Positions 55,445 to 63,267 of a stretch of 64,000 nt of DNA are shown in pieces. A model generated the notes under the pieces. It searched no databases. It had not been told where the DNA came from and saw only the letters and a list, made by a program, of their open reading frames with translations. This DNA comes from Paraburkholderia tagetis (lineage in GTDB: Bacteria; Pseudomonadota; Gammaproteobacteria; Burkholderiales; Burkholderiaceae), in assembly GCF_022213065.1 (NCBI RefSeq), contig NZ_JAKLJA010000001.1, positions 1 to 64,000 of the forward strand, read 5' to 3'. Every line of letters begins with the position of its first letter. Within the stretch, counting starts at the first letter, position 1. Position numbers and translations under genes: made by a program.

Positions 55445-55500
55445 GGTTTCTGAAGGCGCACGCAGGCGCCTCGCCGATAACCAGGGTTCAGGAGACGAAA

Positions 55501-56895
55501 GTGAGCACTCAGATATTGATGGAGGATGTTCCGCTGCGCGGTTTCCACTTGCGCGTGGCGTTCAGCGGTACAGGTGGACAGTTCAGCGACGGCTTCGTGC
55601 TGGGCATTATCGGAATCGCCGTGAGCATGGCTGCCGGGGCCCTTCACCTGAACGCGGTCTGGATGGGGGCGCTCGGTGCGGCGTCACTTGCCGGCCTCTT
55701 TTTCGGAAGCATGTTTGCCGGTCCCGTGGCGGACCGCTATGGCCGACGCACCATCTTCGCCTTCGACATGCTGCTCTTTGCGGCGATATCCGCGGCGCAA
55801 TATTTCGTGACTTCGCCAACCCAACTGCTGGTGTTGCGCGTACTGCTGGGGCTCATTCTCGGCGCCGACTATGTCGTGAGCAAATCGCTTGTCACGGAGT
55901 TTGCTCCTCGCCGCTATCGTGGCCGTTTGCTGAGTGTTCTCGCAGCGGCATGGGCAGCGGGTTACGTGTGTGCGTACCTCGCAGGCTTCGCCATTCGCGA
56001 TATCGGCCCCGACGCATGGCGGATCATGCTGGCCGCCAGTGGGCTGCCGGCACTGCTGATCCTGCCGTTTCGCCTTGGCGTACCCGAGTCGCCGATGTGG
56101 CTGATGAAACGCGGCCGGAAGAACGAGGCACTGGCGATCATCCGCGCAAAGTTCGGACCCCAGATCATTCTGCCCGCACCGACGGCCACACCCCAGCGAC
56201 ATCGTGGTGCGTGGTCGGAACTGTTCTCGGCTCGCTGGAGAAAGAACACCCTGGTCGGCTGCGTGTTCTACACGTGCCAGGTCATCCCGTACTTTGCGCT
56301 CGGGACGTTTTCGCCGAGGGTACTGCAAGCCTTGCAGGTCAAGGATGGCTTTGTCGGTGGCCTCGTTTATAACGTGCTGCTGTTCGCCGGAGCAATTTTT
56401 GGACTGCTGATTGCCGACAGGCTCTCGCGTCGCGCATTTCTCGTTGGCAGCTTCTATCTTGCTGCGATCGGGCTTGCGGTGCTCGCCTACGCCGGATTCG
56501 GGCCGCTCGGCACGATACTCGCATTCGGCATCTTCGCCTGCATTCTCTCGGCCGCGGCGAACCTCGAGTTCGTCTATCCGCCGGAGCTTTTCCCGACTCA
56601 TCTGCGTGCATCGGGCGTAGGGCTGGCCGTGGCCTCCAGCCGGTTCGGTTCCGCAATCAGCACGTTTCTTCTGCCCGTGGCCGTGCAACAGGTTGGTATT
56701 CACGCCGCGCTCGGTGTGTGCGTGGCCGTGTTGGTGTTCGGTGGCGTGTTCTGCCATTTGTTCGCACCGGAAACCGGCAAAGAGAGTCTTTCGGATATGA
56801 GTTCCGGTCACGGCAGCAACGAGTCGGCGGTGGATGGTGGCCAGAACGCGAGTCTGCACACATCGGCTCATCGCAACGGAAATCCCGGCGTATAA
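55501..56895 (+). CDS. MFS transporter of the asparagine/aspartate cassette
   Basis: A 464-residue 12-helix carrier. It opens ILMEDVPLRGFHLRVAFSGTGGQFSDGFVLGIIGIAV, has the loop 2-3 motif GPVADRYGRRTIFAFDM and the EFAPRRYRGRLLSVL and PESPMWLMKRGR loops of the sugar-porter/AAHS-like group. The GTG start at 55501 follows CAGGAGACGAAA at good spacing. It shares its N-terminal signature and overall organisation with the carrier at 38062-39393, so the two are paralogues. Position before a LysR regulator and aspartase suggests uptake of asparagine, aspartate or a C4-dicarboxylate, which is inferred from context. The 3' end encodes a hydrophilic tail (about residues 440-464). Confidence 0.87.
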   Translation: MSTQILMEDVPLRGFHLRVAFSGTGGQFSDGFVLGIIGIAVSMAAGALHLNAVWMGALGAASLAGLFFGSMFAGPVADRYGRRTIFAFDMLLFAAISAAQYFVTSPTQLLVLRVLLGLILGADYVVSKSLVTEFAPRRYRGRLLSVLAAAWAAGYVCAYLAGFAIRDIGPDAWRIMLAASGLPALLILPFRLGVPESPMWLMKRGRKNEALAIIRAKFGPQIILPAPTATPQRHRGAWSELFSARWRKNTLVGCVFYTCQVIPYFALGTFSPRVLQALQVKDGFVGGLVYNVLLFAGAIFGLLIADRLSRRAFLVGSFYLAAIGLAVLAYAGFGPLGTILAFGIFACILSAAANLEFVYPPELFPTHLRASGVGLAVASSRFGSAISTFLLPVAVQQVGIHAALGVCVAVLVFGGVFCHLFAPETGKESLSDMSSGHGSNESAVDGGQNASLHTSAHRNGNPGV

Positions 56896-56944
56896 CTGTC
56901 CGATGCGCGTTGGCGCAGGCCTGGAACATCTGCTGACCGAAACT

Positions 56945-57961
56945 ATGGGGGAGCCGATCGTGTCGTCCAACAAGCCAATCGATATGTACGCGGTACAGGT
57001 CTTCGTCGCAGTCGCGGAGGAGGGCAGCATGTCGGGGGCCGCCGCACGCATGGGCATTTCCCAATCGGGTGTCTCGCAGATCATCCGCCAACTGGAGGAC
57101 GAACTGGGGGTCGTGCTGGTCAATCGCACGACCCGTCCCCTCGCGTTGACGCCGTTCGGCATTGCGTTGAGGAATCGCGGCGCGGTACTCAGCGAGGAAA
57201 TCGCCAATCTGAAGGCTCAGGTTGTCGAAGCGGGGCGAGGAATCAAGCCTGATCTGCGCATCGGACTGGTTGACTCGTTCGCGGCCACATGCGGCTCGGT
57301 TTTTACGAAGCGGCTGCTGGGAAAGGTCTCGCAACTGTCCATCCGCACGGGATTGAGTCCGCAGCAAGGCGAGGCGCTGCTACGACGCGATCTGGATCTC
57401 ATCGTCACGAGCGACGCCCTGATTGACGCCAACGACGTTGTCCGGTTCCGGCTCTTCTCCGAGAAGTACCTCGTCATCACGCCACGGGATTTTCGCAAAC
57501 CGATCCGAACCGTTGAGGACATCCGTGCCTTGGCCAATGCCTTGCCCATCGTGCGCTTTAACCGCAAATCACAGGTCGGCATGCAGATCGAGCGTTATCT
57601 GCGACGGATCGAAGCGCGTGCCCCGACCCGGCTAGAGCTTGACACCGCCGATGCGCTCACTTCGATGGTTGCCGAAGGCATCGGATGGGCCGTGACCTCG
57701 CCGATGTGTCTGCTTCAGGGGGCGGCTTATGCAAATCAGGTGGCCACCCACGTTGTCGACAGGCTGGGCCTTGAGCGGTCGCTGTATCTGGTCGCGCGTC
57801 GGGACGAATACAGCGCTTTTTTTGAGGACGCGTGCGATATCGCATCGGAAGTTATCGAAACGTCGTTCCTGCCAAGAGTGAAAAAATCACTCGGTCAGGG
57901 ACTTGAACAACTCATCGATTTTGGAAGCAGGAAATCAAATGAACAGTCAAACCAGAGCTGA
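56945..57961 (+). CDS. LysR-family regulator of the asparagine cassette
   Basis: A 338-residue LysR-type regulator. The DNA-binding region (about residues 15-75) is MYAVQVFVAVAEEGSMSGAAARMGISQSGVSQIIRQLEDELGVVLVNRTTRPLALT. The effector domain follows from about residue 100 (LRIGLVDSFAATCGSV). It lies 49 bases after the MFS gene and its 3' end overlaps the aspartase gene by 23 bases, so all three are co-transcribed. Paired ATTAG-N5-CTAAT sites upstream of asparaginase and of this operon are its probable operators. Alternative starts are ATG 56903 and GTG 56960; none has a strong ribosome site. Confidence 0.87.
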   Translation: MGEPIVSSNKPIDMYAVQVFVAVAEEGSMSGAAARMGISQSGVSQIIRQLEDELGVVLVNRTTRPLALTPFGIALRNRGAVLSEEIANLKAQVVEAGRGIKPDLRIGLVDSFAATCGSVFTKRLLGKVSQLSIRTGLSPQQGEALLRRDLDLIVTSDALIDANDVVRFRLFSEKYLVITPRDFRKPIRTVEDIRALANALPIVRFNRKSQVGMQIERYLRRIEARAPTRLELDTADALTSMVAEGIGWAVTSPMCLLQGAAYANQVATHVVDRLGLERSLYLVARRDEYSAFFEDACDIASEVIETSFLPRVKKSLGQGLEQLIDFGSRKSNEQSNQS

Positions 57962-59354
57962 AACGCGTACGGAACGCGACTATGTGGGTGAAGTTGAAAT
58001 CCCGGGTGAGAAATTGTATGGCGTCAACTCGGTAAGGGGTGTCGACAATCTGACGGTTTCACCGCTCACCATCGCGCACTATCCGGCGTTCCCGGTGGCC
58101 TTTGCTCAGTGCAAATGGGCGGCGGCGCTCGCGAACCGCGACACCGATGCCATCACGCCGGAACAATGCGATGCCATCAGTCAGGCATGCCAGGAAATTA
58201 TCGCAGGCAAGTTTGGTGACTCCTTGATTGTCGATCTGCTCGAGGGCTCGGGTGGAACCTCCACGAACATGAACTTCAATGAGGTGATCGCCAATCGGGC
58301 GCAGCAGCTTTTGGGCCATGCGCCAGGCTCTTACGAGGTGATCCATCCCAACGACCATGTCAACCGCTCGCAGTCCACGAATGATGTGTATCCTGCCGCA
58401 CTGAAGATTGCGACGTACGCGATGCTCGGACCGCTCATTGCGGAAGTAGAAAAGCTGGCGATCCAGTTCGAGGGGAAGGCCATCGAATTCGCCGACGTCC
58501 TCCACCTCGGTCGTACCTGTCTGCAGGATGCGCAGCCGATGCGCCTCGGTCAGGTTTTCGGCGGTTACGCTTCGCTTGCACGACGTCTGGCGGAAGAATT
58601 GACGACAGTGCGCGACAAACTGCGGACACTGCCGCTCGGTGGTACGGCGATTGGTACGGGTTTTGGTGCGCCCGCTGGATACCGATCCGCGGTCTACAGG
58701 CACCTCTCGGACATTGCGGGCATCGACTATGTCGCGCCGGCAAACCCGTTCGACGCGATGCAGAATATGGATGTGTTCTCGCGCGTTTCGGGCGAACTGC
58801 GCACCTGCGCGGTATCCCTCGCGAAGATTGCATCGGACCTGACGGTTCTGTCCTCCGGACCCGTCGGTGGCCTGGGGGAACTGCGCCTTCCCGAAGCGCA
58901 GGCAGGCTCTTCGATCATGCCGGGCAAGGTGAACCCTGTGCTGCCGATGGCCATGATCCAGCTAAGTTTCGCCGTTTGCGGCAATGATGTCACGGTGGCC
59001 CAGGCCGTCCAGTATGGCGAGCTCGAAATCAATCACTTCGAGCCTGTGGTGGCGTCCCGCGTGTTCGACAGCATCATGCTGCTGACCAACGGCATCGAGA
59101 GGTTCACGCAGAAGTGTGTTGCCGGCATCACCGCAGACGTCGCATGCAATGAGCGACACCTGATGGATTCAATGGCTGTGGCCACGGCACTCGTGCCCAA
59201 ACTTGGATACGCTCGTGTCAGCAAGCTGGCGCGCCAGTCGGTTGCGGAAGGTCGGCCACTCGTGGAGATTCTCGACGAATCTGGCCTGTTGTCGCGCGAG
59301 GACACCCTGTCGGCAATCGACACGGCCTCGTACCCGGTTTTTGACCCGCGTTGA
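57939..59354 (+). CDS. aspA: Aspartate ammonia-lyase
   Basis: A 471-residue aspartase/fumarase-superfamily enzyme deaminating aspartate to fumarate, feeding the TCA cycle. Diagnostic motifs: DLLEGSGGTSTNMNFNEVIANRA, HPNDHVNRSQSTNDVYPAALKIA, and the signature SS loop GSSIMPGKVNPVLPMAMIQL. Fumarase C shares these, but the N-terminus (TERDYVGEVEIPGEKLYGVNSVRGVDNL) and operon context favour aspartase. The ATG at 57939 follows GGAAGCAGGAAA and gives the correct start. Together with periplasmic asparaginase it makes a complete asparagine to fumarate route. Confidence 0.92.
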   Translation: MNSQTRAETRTERDYVGEVEIPGEKLYGVNSVRGVDNLTVSPLTIAHYPAFPVAFAQCKWAAALANRDTDAITPEQCDAISQACQEIIAGKFGDSLIVDLLEGSGGTSTNMNFNEVIANRAQQLLGHAPGSYEVIHPNDHVNRSQSTNDVYPAALKIATYAMLGPLIAEVEKLAIQFEGKAIEFADVLHLGRTCLQDAQPMRLGQVFGGYASLARRLAEELTTVRDKLRTLPLGGTAIGTGFGAPAGYRSAVYRHLSDIAGIDYVAPANPFDAMQNMDVFSRVSGELRTCAVSLAKIASDLTVLSSGPVGGLGELRLPEAQAGSSIMPGKVNPVLPMAMIQLSFAVCGNDVTVAQAVQYGELEINHFEPVVASRVFDSIMLLTNGIERFTQKCVAGITADVACNERHLMDSMAVATALVPKLGYARVSKLARQSVAEGRPLVEILDESGLLSREDTLSAIDTASYPVFDPR

Positions 59355-59418
59355 CCGGTTCCATGCCGGCCGCGCAAGGTCACGGCCGGCCTTGGCAACA
59401 TTCAGGAGTGGATGGGAA

Positions 59419-59922
59419 ATGATACAAAGGGACGGGCTGCTCAGGCTGCTCGAGCAGCAAGACGTGCCGTTTGAATACGAATGCCATGAGCAGGTGCTCA
59501 ACATGGCGCAATCCGGGGCGCTCGAGCTTTCTCTCGATGGGGCTCGCTGCAAGAATCTTCTGCTACAGGACAAGCAAGGCAGCTTATACCTCGTCGTCAC
59601 AACCGCACATAAATCGCTGGACCTGTCCGCAGTTGCGAAAACGCTGAACAGCAAACGTCTGTCGTTCGCTTCGGCCGATCGCCTTTTCGATCAGCTTGGC
59701 GTGCGGCCTGGATCGTTGAGCCCACTCGCTCTGGTCAATGACCATGCCCATAATATTCACCTCGTGATCGACAAAGACCTGGCGCACGAACCGGTCTTTT
59801 TGTTTCATCCGCTAGATAGTGCGGCGACGATCGCGTTGTCGAGGCGAAATCTCGAAGATTTTCTGCAGCGCATTGATCACGCGCCGTCGTGGCACGCCCT
59901 CGAAGCGAGACAGGCGGCTTGA
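59419..59922 (+). CDS. YbaK/ProX-type aminoacyl-tRNA deacylase (PrdX-like)
   Basis: A 167-residue free-standing editing-domain protein. Relatives (ProXp-ala, PrdX, YbaK) hydrolyse mischarged tRNA such as Ala- or Cys-tRNA(Pro). The ordered family blocks are visible: GARCKNLLLQDKQGSLYLVVTTAHKSLDLSAVAKTL (catalytic-lysine region), LSFASADRLFDQLGVRPGSLSPLALVND, and VIDKDLAHEPVFLFHPLDSAATIALSRRNLEDFL. It starts 64 bases after aspA with GGAGTGGATGGGAA upstream and probably ends the operon. Its link to aspartate catabolism is not obvious; a tRNA editing or regulatory role alongside altered amino-acid pools is one possibility. Confidence 0.85.
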   Translation: MIQRDGLLRLLEQQDVPFEYECHEQVLNMAQSGALELSLDGARCKNLLLQDKQGSLYLVVTTAHKSLDLSAVAKTLNSKRLSFASADRLFDQLGVRPGSLSPLALVNDHAHNIHLVIDKDLAHEPVFLFHPLDSAATIALSRRNLEDFLQRIDHAPSWHALEARQAA

Positions 59923-59979
59923 AGCGCCAACTCATGCTGGCCGTGATCGGGATGCCGGGAAGCGCAAATCCCAAGCGTC

Positions 59980-60094
59980 GCGAGCTACTAATTGTCGACA
60001 TGCAGATCGGCCTGTTCAGTGATAGGCGCAGCCCTACGAAGGCTCGCGCATTCCCACGAACATCAATGCGTTGATCGCGAAGGCGCGCGCGTAG
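59980..60094 (+). pseudogene. Frameshifted fragment of an isochorismatase-family hydrolase
   Basis: The sequence encodes RELLIVDMQIGLFSDRRSP (59980-60034) and then, in another frame, YEGSRIPTNINALIAKARA ending in a stop at 60094. Joined, this is the typical opening of an isochorismatase-like cysteine hydrolase (VDMQxGLF, then INxLIxxARA). A single-base shift near 60034 separates the two parts, and the remaining ~140 residues, including the catalytic cysteine, are absent. It lies at the right border of the asparagine cassette. Confidence 0.6.
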
Positions 60095-60101
60095 CCGGCG
60101 G

Positions 60102-61139
60102 CTAGTGCCGCAACGTCGTTGGTCGCGCACGCGAGAACGCCGACGGCATCGCGGCCTCATCAAGCGCATCGAGAATGCCCGCCACGCCTTCGGCTACCCC
60201 ATTCCATCGATCAAGCGCACGCGTCCCAACAATCTCATCCCAGAAGGATTCCGAACCATATTGCAGGCGCTGCGCATGCAGCCGCCGCGTATAAAGCTGC
60301 AAGTCGAACTTCGCCGCGATACCCATCGCGCCCACGACGCCATGCGCCCCATTCGCAACGAGCGGCGCCGCTCGACTCGCGCGCGCCTTGGCAATCGCGC
60401 TGGCGAGGCGCTGCTGGCCGCTGCGATGCGCGGCGCAGCCCATCTGCGCGGCCATGCGCGTGGCCGTGACGTGCCCGGCCATTACGCTCAACTGCTGCTG
60501 CACGGCCTCGAGTTTGCCGGGTGAGCGACCGGATTGCTGGCGCTCGTTCACATAGCCGGTCGTCATGTCGAGCACGCGCTGCATTGCGCCCGCCATTGTG
60601 GCCGCGGTCACGAGCGCGCCCAACTCGGCGATGCCGCGCGCGGGCAACGCGTGCGCCGTGCGCGTGTCGAATCTCACAGCGGCGTCCAGCCCGTCGCCAT
60701 GCTTTTCCACGCAAGCCGTATCCAGCGACACGAGATACGTGCCCGCCGCAGTCTCGACCACGATCGCGTCGGCCACTTGCCCATAGGGCACGAAGGCCAT
60801 GTTTTGCGTGGAGCCGGCAATCGCCAGCGCGATGGGGCCGCGCGGCGCCTCCACCTGAGCGGCGGCCAGCAGATGGCGCGCGAGCATCGTGTGCGCGGCG
60901 GGCAGCGGCAAGGCGTGCTGGCCGAACGCGAACAGCACGCCTGCGGCCTCGGCGAGCGGCAAGTCCGCGCCGCCCTGTGCCTCGGGCACGAGCGCGTCCA
61001 GCAATCCGAGTGCTTCGAGTTGCCGCCAAAGTTCGCGGCCCGCGCGGCGGTTGTGCGCCGCTTCCACGCCGCGCACGAATTGCGGTGTGCAGAGGTCGGC
61101 GAGCACGGTTTGCGCCGAAGCGGTCAGCATGTCGTCCAT
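60102..61139 (-). CDS. Short acyl-CoA dehydrogenase-like protein, possibly non-catalytic
   Basis: A 345-residue acyl-CoA dehydrogenase-fold protein. The N-terminal helical region (LWRQLEALGLLDALVPEAQGGADLPLAEAAGVLFAFGQHALPLP) and C-terminal region (AMGIAAKFDLQLYTRRLHAQRLQYGSESFWDEIVG) resemble the smaller subunit of heteromeric FadE pairs used in sterol and other ring-acid catabolism, where one subunit lacks the catalytic glutamate. The middle beta domain is shortened, and I cannot find the usual TEPxxGSD flavin/substrate motif. No partner gene is adjacent. The ATG at 61139 follows GGGGGAG. It may require a dehydrogenase encoded elsewhere, for example at 47156 or 42689; this is inference. Confidence 0.75.
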   Translation of the reverse strand: MDDMLTASAQTVLADLCTPQFVRGVEAAHNRRAGRELWRQLEALGLLDALVPEAQGGADLPLAEAAGVLFAFGQHALPLPAAHTMLARHLLAAAQVEAPRGPIALAIAGSTQNMAFVPYGQVADAIVVETAAGTYLVSLDTACVEKHGDGLDAAVRFDTRTAHALPARGIAELGALVTAATMAGAMQRVLDMTTGYVNERQQSGRSPGKLEAVQQQLSVMAGHVTATRMAAQMGCAAHRSGQQRLASAIAKARASRAAPLVANGAHGVVGAMGIAAKFDLQLYTRRLHAQRLQYGSESFWDEIVGTRALDRWNGVAEGVAGILDALDEAAMPSAFSRARPTTLRH

Positions 61140-61854
61140 GTGTGTGTCTCCCCCATGTTTTTTTCTTGCGGGAGGCTTACGCGCGTGTGATGTGCAGGCT
61201 CGCAAGCACCGCTGAAGTCCGTCCCGATTCTAGGATCGCGGTCAAGACGAAGCAACCTCAAAAAATCGGCGCTGCTGCGATTCGCACTTTGTATAAGGCC
61301 TGGTTTCGTTGATTCGCAAAGGGAAATCGCGCGAGGCGCCCGAATCTTCGGGGTATACGCCAAGGGGCGCAGGGGTATTTCCGGGTCGTTTCCGGGTTAT
61401 TTCGATTTGCGCATTTATCCATTTCAGAATTGGCGACGGCTTTACCCGCGCTTCTCGTGGCGACACTCGCAGACTGGTTGCATCTGCAATTATTTCGCGG
61501 CAACTCGCGAATCCCGGGCGTGAGCGTCGAACGCAGTCGAGGGTTTTCCCGTAGCTATCCAGCGCGTTGGCCCCGTGCCGTTCAACTTCAGCGGCTAGGG
61601 GCAATTGCCGACTTTCACCGAGCCGAACGCCGGCTTCTCCGAAAACAAATTGTTGGGGTGGCGGCGCTCGACCACACTGGCACCTGTTCAAAAGCGGTAA
61701 ACCCGGGCGCAGCAGGCGTTTCAGCAGACAGTTCGTCTGGCTGGCGCGGGACCTGGCGGCAGGCCGCCGGGTTCGCTGGCGAATGATTCGACATGCGAAC
61801 TAAAACGAGGCTGTAAACCTTCATACAAAAGGCCCACGAGGCGACGGAGGAGAC
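61140..61854. other. Divergent intergenic region without a supported gene
   Basis: A 715-bp gap between the acyl-CoA dehydrogenase-like gene and the first LivK-type gene. Frames on both strands are short, lack motifs and overlap one another. GGAGGAGA before ATG 61855 is the ribosome site of the next gene. Promoters for both genes must lie here, but I see no clear operator. Confidence 0.45.
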
Positions 61855-63102
61855 ATGACCCGATTGAAGCCGCGCGCCACGCAGGCGCGCTGTGCCGCGC
61901 TTTCGCCGCGCCATCGCGCGGGCGGCGGCGTAGCAACCATGGCGCTTGCCGCCGCACTCGCCGCATCAGGCGGACTCTGCGCACCCACGCCAGCCCACGC
62001 GACCGAGTGGAAGGTGGGCGTCGAGCTACCGCTCACCGGGCCGCTCGCGCAGGCCGGCACGGAGATGTATCGCGGCCTTCAGGTGGCCGCCGACATGTTC
62101 AACCGGCGCCATCCGCAGGACAAGATCACGCTCGTCACCGTCGACGACGAGTCGAATCCCGCCAAGGCCGTGGCGGCCGTCGAGCAGCTTGCCTCGCAGC
62201 ACGTGGTGGCCATCGCGGGCGCGGCCAATTCGAACTGCGCGGGTCCGGCCTCGGAAGCCGCGAGCAAGGCGGGTCTCGTCTACGTGACTTCGGGCGGCAC
62301 CAGCGACGACATGGTCACGCGCGGCCTCAAGAACTTCTTCCGCGTGAGCAATACGCCCGGGTACACGTCGGGCATGGCGGGCCTGTTCGAGACGCTCGGC
62401 GTGAAGTCGGTGGCCATCGTCTATTCGACGAAGGACGCGACCAGCGACCTCGCGCGCCAACTGGACGCCGCGCTCAAGGCCAAGGGCGTGAAGACTTACC
62501 TGCATGCCTACGATCCGTCGATCAGCGACTTCAAGCCGCTCATCAACAAGGTGAAACTGCAGGACAAGCCCGATGCCATGGCGATGCTCGGCTATGAGAA
62601 CGACTACGTGGGCATCCTGCGCGCCTCGCGCGTGCTCAAGCCCGAGCTCAAGGCGATTGCCGCGCCGTGGGCGTTCGCGAGCCCGAAGATGGCGCAGTCC
62701 TTCCCCGACCTCGTGCCTAACGTGTATGGCGCGACGGTGCTGGCATCGCCGGCCGATTACCGCTCGGCGGATCAGCGCGACTTCTCGGACACTTATCAAC
62801 GGCTCTTCAAGACCGTCTCGAACTACCAGTCGCAGACCTCGTTCGTCTACGCGCAATTGCTCTTCGACGCCATCGCGAATGCGCAGAAGGCCGGCACCCT
62901 CGACAAGGGCGGCCTCGCCAACACCTTGCGCGCCACGCAGCGCGACGACACGTTCCTCGGCAAAGTGAGCTTCGATGCGCGCGGCGACAACCCGAACTAC
63001 GTCGCGCACATGGGCCAGTTCGCCGCGAACGGCAAGCTCGCGCTCGTCTGGCCTGCGCAGTACGCCACCGCGAAGCCCACCTATCCGGGCGTGCCGTGGT
63101 GA
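61855..63102 (+). CDS. Branched-chain amino acid-type ABC transporter substrate-binding protein (LivK-like), copy 1
   Basis: A 415-residue type I periplasmic binding protein. A long N-terminal signal (about residues 1-49, ending TPAHA) precedes the mature opening EWKVGVELPLTGPLAQAGTEMYRGLQVAADMFNRRH, typical of LivK/amide/urea-binding families. SNCAGPASEAASKAGLVYVTSGGTSDDMVTRGLKNFFRVSNTPGYTSGMAGLF forms the ligand-cleft region. GGAGGAGAC precedes the ATG at 61855. It is followed 165 bp later by a paralogue; the transporter subunits are not in the window. Ligand class is uncertain: amino acids, amides or aromatic acids are all found in this family. Confidence 0.85.
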   Translation: MTRLKPRATQARCAALSPRHRAGGGVATMALAAALAASGGLCAPTPAHATEWKVGVELPLTGPLAQAGTEMYRGLQVAADMFNRRHPQDKITLVTVDDESNPAKAVAAVEQLASQHVVAIAGAANSNCAGPASEAASKAGLVYVTSGGTSDDMVTRGLKNFFRVSNTPGYTSGMAGLFETLGVKSVAIVYSTKDATSDLARQLDAALKAKGVKTYLHAYDPSISDFKPLINKVKLQDKPDAMAMLGYENDYVGILRASRVLKPELKAIAAPWAFASPKMAQSFPDLVPNVYGATVLASPADYRSADQRDFSDTYQRLFKTVSNYQSQTSFVYAQLLFDAIANAQKAGTLDKGGLANTLRATQRDDTFLGKVSFDARGDNPNYVAHMGQFAANGKLALVWPAQYATAKPTYPGVPW

Positions 63103-63267
63103 GCCCCGGCGATTCAGGCCGCGCCTGAATTTCCCGGCACGCGAAGCGCGCACGAAGACGCACCGCGTGCAAATCGTATGAAGCTCACGAAGCTCACGAA
63201 GCGTGCCCTCGCCACGAAGGCGCGGTGCGTGCACCACAACACCTTAAAAGACGGTTTGGAGAACTCG

